The position numbers were made by a program, and so were the translations under genes. A stretch of DNA of 64,000 nucleotides. Origin: an uncultured Bacteroidales bacterium. GTDB lineage: Bacteria > Bacteroidota > Bacteroidia > Bacteroidales > UBA932. The notes beneath the pieces are model-generated. The model ran no database searches. It saw only the letters and a list, made by a program, of their open reading frames with translations, and had not been told where the DNA came from. Where the stretch lies: positions 1-64,000 of the forward strand of contig CAMZEC010000004.1 in the NCBI GenBank assembly GCA_947305645.1. Direction: 5' to 3'. The number at the start of each line of letters is the position of its first letter. Position 1 is the stretch's first letter. Below are positions 36,568 to 44,999 of this stretch, piece after piece.

Positions 36568-37422
36568 ATGAGCATGTTTTTTAACATATCCAACCACGGA
36601 GCCGAGCTGCAGAGCCTGCAGTGCGACGGCAAGGAGTACCTCTGGCACGGAGACCCTGCTTATTGGGGCCGGCGGTCGCCGATCCTGTTCCCGATGGTGG
36701 GGAAGGTGTACGGGGGAGCGTTCCGTGTGGACGGCAAGGAGTACCCGATGGGGCAGCATGGGTTCGCGCGGGATTCGGAGTTTGTGAAGGTGGGGGAGCG
36801 GTACGTGCTGGCGGGTTGTCCGCTGGAGAAGTATCCATATAAGTTTGAGCTCTCGGTGCGGTACCGTGTTGAGGGTCGTAGGTTTTATGCCGAGTGGGAG
36901 GTGCTGAATGTTGACGACAAAGACATCCACTTCCAGCTTGGCGCTCACCCGGCACTGATGTTGCCGGACTACCATGAGGAAGACCCCGTTCACGGCTACC
37001 TGCAGTGCTTTGATGCCGAAGGTGAGCTGGTGAAGCAGCCGATGCTTTCCCACGGTTTGGACGGTGGCTACCTCACCGAGCTGTCCGCTCCCGTGCCTAT
37101 GCCGGTGGATGAAGACGGCCTCCTCACCATCACCGGAGAAACCTTCTCCATCGATACCTTTATGCTGGAGCACGGCTCCGTTAAGAGCGTGACACTCCTG
37201 GACAAAAACAAGAAACCGTACCTCTCTGTCGGCAGTGACCAAACGGAGGCTTACGGCATCTGGGCCCCTTATAAGCCCGGTTGCCCGTTCGTGTGCCTTG
37301 AGCCTTGGTGCGGCATCACAGATGTGGTCGGCTTCCAAGGAGAACTCTCCGAGCGCTACCTGAACCACCGCCTCGCCCCAGGCGAGAAGTTTGAATTTAC
37401 CTACTGGATAGAGATAAATTAA
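36568..37422 (+). CDS. Aldose 1-epimerase (galactose mutarotase-like) family protein
   Basis: NISNHGAELQSLQCDGKEYLWHGDPAYWGRRSPILFPMVG; FQLGAHPAL; EPWCGITD. Confidence 0.9.
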   Translation: MSMFFNISNHGAELQSLQCDGKEYLWHGDPAYWGRRSPILFPMVGKVYGGAFRVDGKEYPMGQHGFARDSEFVKVGERYVLAGCPLEKYPYKFELSVRYRVEGRRFYAEWEVLNVDDKDIHFQLGAHPALMLPDYHEEDPVHGYLQCFDAEGELVKQPMLSHGLDGGYLTELSAPVPMPVDEDGLLTITGETFSIDTFMLEHGSVKSVTLLDKNKKPYLSVGSDQTEAYGIWAPYKPGCPFVCLEPWCGITDVVGFQGELSERYLNHRLAPGEKFEFTYWIEIN

Positions 37423-37949
37423 CAAAAAGGGGCCCCCAATGGTGGGCGACCCTTAGTGTGGATGGGTAAGCAGAACACGGCGAGAGCCGTCAGCGAACTA
37501 AGTTATCTTTCGATAACGCGTTCTTATGGTTTTTGTCGCAACCCTCAGAACCTTTGAGATTGTTCTGATTGTTTCCCTGACCCGCTGGAGTTCCAGGCTG
37601 AAGCCGAAGGAGAACGTAGATTTGATTTTAACCATAACCATTATAATGCAGTGGAGATTAGTAACGGGAGCATTGGATTAGATAAGAGGACCATTACCTC
37701 AGGGAGTACGCATCCGGGAAATAAAAAAGTAGAGCACTTCCTCTCTCAAGAAAATGCTCTATGTTTCTTTGCCCTTTCTCAAGGGGCCTCAAACTAAACT
37801 CATCACAAAGATAGAGCATTATTTTGGGTTTTCCAAACCATTTTAAGGGCCTGAATTGAAATTAATCATAGCAAGTTTCAAACATTTTTGACCTGCAAGA
37901 TACAAATACCTATCGGTTGTTTTTCAAAACGCAACGCTTAAGTTGTAAC
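37420..37949. repeat. 530-bp non-coding direct repeat, copy 2
   Basis: See copy 1 at 35997-36526. Confidence 0.97.
37723..37801 (-). ncRNA. Candidate small RNA within repeat copy 2
   Basis: Sequence identical to the corresponding part of copy 1. Confidence 0.35.
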
Positions 37950-38031
37950 GTGCTGATGGCCAGCGGTGCTCAAATGAGAACATACCAAAAAACAAGCAGA
38001 TTTTTCACGGGAATAACAAAAACAACGAGAT

Positions 38032-38424
38032 ATGTCACATTTCGCAAATAACGGAAAACTCAAGCTCCTCATCATTGTGGGGACGCGGCCGGAGATTATA
38101 AGATTGGCGGCGGTCATCGGCAAGTGCCGCACGTACTTTGACTGCCTGCTGGCGCATACGGGCCAGAACTACGACTACAACCTCAATGGGGTGTTCTTCA
38201 AGGACCTCAAGCTGGCCGATCCGGACATCTACATGGAGGCCGTGGGCAGTGACCTGGGCGAGACCATGGGCAACATCATCGCCAAGAGTTACCAGCTGAT
38301 GGTCCAGACGCGGCCCGATGCCGTGCTGGTGCTGGGCGACACCAACAGCTGCCTCAGCGTCATCGGGGCCAAGCGCCTGCACATCCCCATCTTCCTAAAT
38401 GAATCACTCCAATACGCTGCTTAA
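38032..38424 (+). pseudogene. C-terminally truncated UDP-GlcNAc 2-epimerase (FnlC/WecB-like)
   Basis: LKLLIIVGTRPEIIRLAAVIGKC...LVLGDTNSCLSVIGAKRLHIPIF then unrelated LNESLQYAA and stop; about 130 aa where about 370 aa is expected. Confidence 0.85.
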
Positions 38425-38935
38425 CTAATTGATACTCAGTTAAATATACCCCTAATCGTAACGTCTCTCGCTCAACCGAGGTACTACCTGCCCAAAAATC
38501 ACCAACATTGGACACAAAAGCAACGCCACCGCAAGCTATTTTAAAGAACATATCGTTGTGCGTGTTTCACAACACCGTTGTGCAAAAAGCCAGCAACTTA
38601 GGCCCTAAACACGACTGCAAGATACGAATATTTTTCGAGCCCTAAAAGCCCTGTTTCATAAAAAACGCCAAAATTTCCAAGAAACTGAACGCAACTGAAC
38701 AGAAGTGTCCTCCTCTATCCAGACCTGCCGTTCACCAGAAGACTCCGACACCCGGACCCGCCGCCTGAAGCGAAAGACACCACGCTTGAGTAAACCGCCC
38801 CGCAGCTTCAACACCCGCGACCAAGCCTCAGGCACCCAACCAAAGAAAATTCGTTCAAAACTCAACATATATTAAGCGAAAATAAATTGTAACCTTTCGC
38901 ACAACAAAGATAAGCAACATAACCCAAACCACCAA

Positions 38936-41900
38936 ATGATTACCTGGATCGACATAGCCAGCCTCATTATCAGCGCCCTCTGCGGAGCATCCTCTGCCAT
39001 CAAGCAGATGCTCCAGAAGCACCCCGGCCTCACCGACCGGGCACAGGCCTGCTATGCCAATGCGCTCAAGGAGTGGGCCCCCAACAAAGCCATCCGTAAG
39101 CAATGGGAAATAAATCTCCCTACGGCCGCAGCCCTTACATCATACCTCACCTCCACCCAGACAATCGACGCCGAAGTTAATTCCCTTCTCAAGAAATGGG
39201 TGGACAAGCTTATGGCAGATGATATATGCCGCACCTTCATCCTTGAAGCCCAGCAAGCCGGACTCCACTCCTCAATCAGCACAGACCTTCAGGAAATCCT
39301 TGCCACCATCAAGGCTCCCTATAACACCCTTTATACCGCCTCATCAGCGCTTCGAGCCTATTTCTCGGATATCATCCCCGGACACCACATCCCCCGCCAG
39401 GAAACAGACATTCTGTACAGCTGGCTATCCAGGCCCTCAGCGCCCGATGAGACACAAGTTGACAGGATCGCCGTCCTTCTTGCTGGTGCAGGCCTCGGCA
39501 AGACCGTCATTCTGAAGGACCTCCTAGTCAAGTTGGAAGAAGAGGGGACCCCCGTTCTCGGCATCAAGTCCGATATCGCTTTTGACAGCTCAGATACAAC
39601 CCTTGACAAAGCCCTCAACCTGGGAGCCCCGGCTGCAGAAGTAATCAAGCAAATAGCCCAGGAGCAAAAGACCGTTATCCTCATCGACCAGATAGACGCC
39701 CTCTCCGCCGTCCTCTCGGCCGACCGGCGCCCGCTGGCATCCATCACTACATTTATTAACGAGGTCACCCGCATCCCCAACGTCCGCGTCATTGTCTCCT
39801 GCCGCCAGTACGACTTCGATTATGAAAGCGCTTTTGTCAGATACAAGCAGTGTGAAAAAGTCCGGCTCCAGGAACTCACGGAGGAAAACGTGGCCGAAGC
39901 ACTCATGGCCGCCAAAATACCAGCCGATAAACTCAGCAGCACCGTCAAGAACTTCCTGCGCTCACCGCTGAACCTCTTCCTCTATTGCCGCCTGGCAGAC
40001 CGCACCCGCGTCAACACCAGCCCCACACTCCAGGACCTCTACGGTTCGCTTTGGAAAGAGATTATTATCGACAAGGCCGGCGCCAACACAACCGCCCTCG
40101 TGCAGAGCCTCGACGAGATTACCTCCCAGATGAGCCGGCGTCAGGTCCTTACCATAAACAATGGTATCCTGCCGTCAGAAACTGCGCACCAGCGCCAATA
40201 CCTCATCTCTAACGCGCTTTTGAGGGATGTTGGTAACAGCAATAATATCCAATTCGTCCACCAGACCCTCTTTGAATACACAGCAGCCAGGCTTTTCGTA
40301 GAGAGAGGCCGGACCCTGGACTCCCTCCTGCAAGGCAAGCACCAAGGCCTCTTCCTTCGTCCGCAGCTCAAGCAGATTCTCGATTACCAGCGCAGCGTAG
40401 ACCCTCAATCCTACGCCGCCAATATCCGGGAAATCCTCTTTGCCAAGGATCCACAAGGAAAAGACAAATACCGTTTCCAGCTAAAGCAGCTCGTAATAAC
40501 TACACTCGCATATAACCCCAGTTTCCTGGATTCAGAGAAGAGTATAATCCGCCAACTTCTGAAGGATCCTGAGCTTAGCCCCATCATCCTGTCAGCCATC
40601 ACCACCGCAGACGGAATCGACCTCCTCTTGGAGTACATCTGCGATAACGGAGGCGTCCTGTCTGTAGATAAACCCTTCCTCCGGAGCTACCTCAACGCAG
40701 TTTGCGTCGTAGGCGAGACCGATATCCAAAAAGCCACCGCATACCTCACTCAAGTTTCAGCCGTGGCCGATGACGCAGAGCTCCGCTATCAGTTCGTCTC
40801 GGCCATCGACTCCCTTCCTGTCGGAGAAAAGACCTCCACCATGCTCTGGGGGCTCATCCGAAAATACGGAGTAGGTGATAGAGATATTGAAGTAAGCAGC
40901 CTGCTGAACCGGCTTCTCAAGTACGACCCCCAGCCTGTTGGAGACTTCCTCAACAGTCTGCTTAAAGACTATGTAAAGGACAATACCAACAAATGGTCCT
41001 TTGACGTTCCCCATAATTTTGAGACCATTGTAGAGCACCTCCAGCAAGAAAACCCGATTGCATTCCTTCCCATCGGGCTCCAGATGCTGGATACCATCCT
41101 CACATCTTCGGAAGAGTTCAAAGGAGACGACATCCGCTCAGCTGCAGTCCTCTATCTCTACAACCGCCGGAACCATGCCCTGCATTTCGACGACTGGCTG
41201 CTGGATAAACTGATGGACACCGTTGAGGCCCAAGTAGAAGCAGGCTCACAAGAAATTGACACACTCCTGGACCAGCTCGCAGCAACAGACATCGCGGCCA
41301 AGCACCTCATTGCCCTTGCAGGATGGCGCAGGGACGTGTCCCGCTATAAAGACCGGATATACAACTACCTTGTAAACACCCTGGGAAAGAAGTTTCACGC
41401 TTCCTACCTCGAATACCAGCACAAAAAGCTTTTTGAGTCAGTCTTTCCGCTCCTTACCCCGGACCAGCAAGGTACCCTTATCCGCAAGGTAGACCTCATT
41501 GAGCCGGACTGGGAAAAAGTTCACCTCAAAGGCGAGGGGAAAGTCCCCATTCTCAAAGTGGGCTACACAAAAGCTCAATACTACAGCCTGGTGCCAGAAG
41601 ATATACTCAAGACATACAAAGCTGAGTACAAAGCATACCAGACCCTTCGTAGGAAATACAAGAATGTGGAGGTGCGTGAACCCAACCATATAGAGACCCG
41701 CATCGGCTGGGCCTCCGTCCCGGAGTCCAAAGTGTTGAAGATGTCCAAGAAAGACCTTATTAACTTGGCTAAGACCTACGATAAGGATAACTATCTTGAC
41801 TGGGATACACCTACGCGTCGGGGAAACGCCTTGGAATTCGCATCACGTGCGGAAAAGGAACCGGACTTCATGTACGACGTCTATTCCTCCATGCTGGACG

Positions 41901-43105
41901 ATGACCCCGCTCTCAGCTACTTCGTTGTAGAAGGACTCGAAGGGCTCCGCAAAGGACAGTGTGAAGAAGCAAAAGTTTCCGCATTAATCGAGAAGACGAT
42001 AGCCCTTCTCCCGGACGATGTAAACACCATAGACCCCACGGTCGCATTCCAGCTCATCCGGGAAGCGGACACCTACATCAAAAACGATGCAGTCCCTCCG
42101 AAGGCATTATGGGAGTTCCTCTTCAAAGTCGCTTTGACTGCCAAAGAAGAAGACGATTCCGCCAAAGAACGGGTCGATGTCAATGACGGCATCAACCAGC
42201 TCCGGGGAAGTGCAGTGGAGTACCTGGTACAATTGTATTATTGCAAAGACTATACAGACCGCATTTTTGATGTCCTGGATGATGTTGCCCGTACCGGCAA
42301 CGTAGCCACGCGCTGCGCTCTACTGTTCCAGGCCGCCTTGCTGTTGAATGCAAGTCGTGAGAAAACGCTCAACCTTTTCCTCACGGCCGTATCAAGAGAT
42401 TACAACGTCAATCTCCTTCGGATGCAAATCCACAACGTCAATCCGCTGGTGTATCTTGCCAAGACAGATTTTGACAAGCTTGGAGACTATTTTGAGGCCT
42501 GCATCAAAGAGCCGGCCTCTCATGAGACCAATATTGTTATCCTTTTCGCCTCCTGGTTGAGGGATACTCCGGGTGCTGAGGAACTCACTTTCCGTATGGC
42601 TGATTCCTCCTTGGAAGGGAAGTTCCATCTGGTCCGTTACATAAGCAACGTCTATAAACCTGCCTACCACAGCAAGTGCCAGAAGGTCTTGCTTCGGTAT
42701 CTGGATGTTGATGAAAAGGAATTGGGTCGTTCTTATGATGAGGTTGCAGATACTTTCAAGAAGTGGCCTCGCCGGGAGCTTAAAGAGTATCTTTCAAAGT
42801 ACCTTGCCTCTCCGCAGGGCCGGTACGCCGGGCACGATATGAACAGCTTCCTGAAAGAGGAATGTCGCGTCCAGCCGGAAGATTGTCTTACTTGGATCAG
42901 TGCACTCTATAATGCGAAGAAGGGTATTGCCGACAGGTACCAGTTCTCTGAGTACACGCAGATTCTGATAGAGGCGTACAATAGCATCTGTAAGTACGAT
43001 AACCAGAGCCCGGTGTTGGAGGACGCAATGGATATGTTTGACGAACTGCTTCGTAACAATATCCATAATCGCGCCTTGAATACATACCTTAAAGAAGTCA
43101 GTTGA
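38936..43105 (+). CDS. Large STAND-type P-loop NTPase (1389 aa) with long C-terminal alpha-helical repeat region; candidate defence sensor
   Basis: Walker A GAGLGKT (about 39485-39505), Walker B-like TVILIDQIDAL, RVIVSCRQYDFDYE; N-terminal about 150-aa helical domain. Confidence 0.8.
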   Translation: MITWIDIASLIISALCGASSAIKQMLQKHPGLTDRAQACYANALKEWAPNKAIRKQWEINLPTAAALTSYLTSTQTIDAEVNSLLKKWVDKLMADDICRTFILEAQQAGLHSSISTDLQEILATIKAPYNTLYTASSALRAYFSDIIPGHHIPRQETDILYSWLSRPSAPDETQVDRIAVLLAGAGLGKTVILKDLLVKLEEEGTPVLGIKSDIAFDSSDTTLDKALNLGAPAAEVIKQIAQEQKTVILIDQIDALSAVLSADRRPLASITTFINEVTRIPNVRVIVSCRQYDFDYESAFVRYKQCEKVRLQELTEENVAEALMAAKIPADKLSSTVKNFLRSPLNLFLYCRLADRTRVNTSPTLQDLYGSLWKEIIIDKAGANTTALVQSLDEITSQMSRRQVLTINNGILPSETAHQRQYLISNALLRDVGNSNNIQFVHQTLFEYTAARLFVERGRTLDSLLQGKHQGLFLRPQLKQILDYQRSVDPQSYAANIREILFAKDPQGKDKYRFQLKQLVITTLAYNPSFLDSEKSIIRQLLKDPELSPIILSAITTADGIDLLLEYICDNGGVLSVDKPFLRSYLNAVCVVGETDIQKATAYLTQVSAVADDAELRYQFVSAIDSLPVGEKTSTMLWGLIRKYGVGDRDIEVSSLLNRLLKYDPQPVGDFLNSLLKDYVKDNTNKWSFDVPHNFETIVEHLQQENPIAFLPIGLQMLDTILTSSEEFKGDDIRSAAVLYLYNRRNHALHFDDWLLDKLMDTVEAQVEAGSQEIDTLLDQLAATDIAAKHLIALAGWRRDVSRYKDRIYNYLVNTLGKKFHASYLEYQHKKLFESVFPLLTPDQQGTLIRKVDLIEPDWEKVHLKGEGKVPILKVGYTKAQYYSLVPEDILKTYKAEYKAYQTLRRKYKNVEVREPNHIETRIGWASVPESKVLKMSKKDLINLAKTYDKDNYLDWDTPTRRGNALEFASRAEKEPDFMYDVYSSMLDDDPALSYFVVEGLEGLRKGQCEEAKVSALIEKTIALLPDDVNTIDPTVAFQLIREADTYIKNDAVPPKALWEFLFKVALTAKEEDDSAKERVDVNDGINQLRGSAVEYLVQLYYCKDYTDRIFDVLDDVARTGNVATRCALLFQAALLLNASREKTLNLFLTAVSRDYNVNLLRMQIHNVNPLVYLAKTDFDKLGDYFEACIKEPASHETNIVILFASWLRDTPGAEELTFRMADSSLEGKFHLVRYISNVYKPAYHSKCQKVLLRYLDVDEKELGRSYDEVADTFKKWPRRELKEYLSKYLASPQGRYAGHDMNSFLKEECRVQPEDCLTWISALYNAKKGIADRYQFSEYTQILIEAYNSICKYDNQSPVLEDAMDMFDELLRNNIHNRALNTYLKEVS

Positions 43106-43110
43106 GGTCT

Positions 43111-43728
43111 ATGAACGGAAAGATTTTCATATCCTATAGTTGGACGGAACCTTCGGGGAGTATCGTCAATAACTGGCTTAAGCCGTGTCTTATAGATGCG
43201 GGCATATCTTGCATGATTGATAAGGACGATTGTGGGTATAATGGCAATATCGACAAGTTCGAAAGAGACCTTCCAAAAGCTGCGAAAGTGGTACTGGTGT
43301 TGAGTCAACCATTCTTGTTCTCACTTGATTGCATGTTTGAAGCCGCTTTAGCTGTCTCGAAATGTGATATTGAAAAACAGGTGTATCTAATCAATTTGAT
43401 TGACTATAACTTTAGGAAGGATAGTGATAAGTGGTATGATAAGGTCTTCTTTCATTTCAAAGGACTCAAGGATGAATATGATGATTCGTGTTCGAAGCTA
43501 CCTTCAGGTGCAAGAGGTCCGTATAAAGACAAAATACGAAAGGTCAATACGATTATCAACAATTTGACCACTTTGTGGAAAATGTTTGGTTCAAAGAACT
43601 CGGTAACCTTTGATATGGCATCGAAGAACAAATTTGAGCTTGTTTACAAAGAGTTGAAACAGAGTATAGATGACGCGATGCTTAATAGTAAGAGCATAAC
43701 AGACTCGAGATTAACACCAAAGAATTAA
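43111..43728 (+). CDS. TIR-domain protein (putative effector; ORF open from TTG 43102)
   Basis: KIFISYSWTEPSGSIVNNWLKPCLIDAGISCMIDKDD...VVLVLSQPFLFSLDCMFEAAL; 5 bp after the STAND gene stop. Confidence 0.85.
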   Translation: MNGKIFISYSWTEPSGSIVNNWLKPCLIDAGISCMIDKDDCGYNGNIDKFERDLPKAAKVVLVLSQPFLFSLDCMFEAALAVSKCDIEKQVYLINLIDYNFRKDSDKWYDKVFFHFKGLKDEYDDSCSKLPSGARGPYKDKIRKVNTIINNLTTLWKMFGSKNSVTFDMASKNKFELVYKELKQSIDDAMLNSKSITDSRLTPKN

Positions 43729-43750
43729 ATATATTAATAATCAAATACTT

Positions 43751-44800
43751 ATGTCAGTTTTTAAAGACAAGGTCCTCCTTATCACAGGAGGTACAGGATC
43801 CTTCGGAAATGCTGTCCTAAATCGCTTCCTCCGTACCGATATTGGCGAAATTCGCATCTTCTCGCGAGATGAAAAAAAGCAGGATGACATGCGTCACGAC
43901 TTCCAGGCAAGGATGCCGGAAGTGGCCAACAAGATTAAGTTCTACATTGGTGACGTCCGCAATAAGAGCACGCTTAAATACGCCATGAAAGGGGTAAATT
44001 TCGTGTTTCATGCGGCCGCCCTAAAGCAGGTGCCCTCCTGCGAGTTTTTTCCCATGGAGGCTGTGAAAACCAACGTGATAGGTACAGACAACACCTTGGA
44101 TGCAGCTATTGATGCCGGTGTAGAATGCGTCATCTGCCTCTCCACCGATAAGGCTGCCTATCCCATCAATGCCATGGGTATCACCAAGGCCATAGAAGAA
44201 AAAATCGCTGTGGCGAAGTCAAGAATGAGCGGTAACACCAAGATTTGCTGCACCCGCTACGGTAACGTCATGTGTAGCCGTGGCTCCGTGATTCCGCTGT
44301 GGATCGATCAGATCCGAAAAGGAAACCCCATCACTCTCACCGAGCCTAAGATGACCCGTTTCATTATGAGCCTGGAAGAGGCTGTGGATCTGGTGCTCTT
44401 TGCCTTCGAGCACGGCCAGAATGGTGACATCCTGGTGCAGAAAGCCCCTGCTTGCACCATCCAGACCCAGGCTGAAGCCGTTTGTGAGCTCTTCGGTGGC
44501 AAGAAGGAAGACATCAAGGTGATTGGTATCCGTCATGGCGAAAAGATGTACGAAACCCTTCTCACTAAAGAAGAATGCGCCAAGGCCGAGGATATGGGCA
44601 ACTTCTACCGTGTGCCCGCCGACAACCGCGATTTGAACTACGATAAGTATTTCAAAGAAGGCGATGTGAAGCGTGCCACCATCGAGGAGTTCAATTCTGA
44701 TAATACCCGCAGGTTGAATTTGGAGGAGACCAAGGAGAAGATTGCAAGTTTGGAATATATTCAGAACGAATTGAAGGGAATACCTAACCTTTCGAAGTAA
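43751..44800 (+). CDS. UDP-GlcNAc 4,6-dehydratase/5-epimerase (FnlA/CapE-like)
   Basis: FKDKVLLITGGTGSFGNAVLNRFL; AALKQVPSCEFFPMEAVKTNVIGT; CLSTDKAAYPINAMGITKA. Confidence 0.92.
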   Translation: MSVFKDKVLLITGGTGSFGNAVLNRFLRTDIGEIRIFSRDEKKQDDMRHDFQARMPEVANKIKFYIGDVRNKSTLKYAMKGVNFVFHAAALKQVPSCEFFPMEAVKTNVIGTDNTLDAAIDAGVECVICLSTDKAAYPINAMGITKAIEEKIAVAKSRMSGNTKICCTRYGNVMCSRGSVIPLWIDQIRKGNPITLTEPKMTRFIMSLEEAVDLVLFAFEHGQNGDILVQKAPACTIQTQAEAVCELFGGKKEDIKVIGIRHGEKMYETLLTKEECAKAEDMGNFYRVPADNRDLNYDKYFKEGDVKRATIEEFNSDNTRRLNLEETKEKIASLEYIQNELKGIPNLSK

Positions 44801-44805
44801 GAACC

Positions 44806-44880
44806 GTCATTCCCGACCTGATCGGGAATCGGTTGGTGAGCCTGTCGAACCACCGCTACAGGCACAGATGCCAGCAAGCT
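44806..44880. repeat. Family-B palindrome plus GGTGAGCCTGTCGAACCACC-type repeat (intergenic)
   Basis: gtcATTCCCGAcctgaTCGGGAATcggttggtgagcctgtcgaaccaccgc. Confidence 0.7.
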
Positions 44881-44999
44881 GTCACCCGACTGTGAGATTA
44901 AGGGTAATATCAATAACCAGACTTAAACTAAAAATCAATAGGTCTTTTACGACCAAAAAGGATAGAACCGAATAACAGAGTGGTAAAGAATGAACAGGT

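Noticed and set aside
35997-37949. Insertion-sequence or composite transposon made of the two 530-bp repeats
   Set aside because: No transposase ORF in either repeat, no convincing terminal inverted repeats, no clear target duplication; kept as a non-coding direct repeat
38656-38868. 70-aa minus-strand ORF upstream of the STAND gene as a third component
   Set aside because: Arg-rich translation without recognisable motif and opposite in orientation; too weak to call a gene, mentioned only in the intergenic finding
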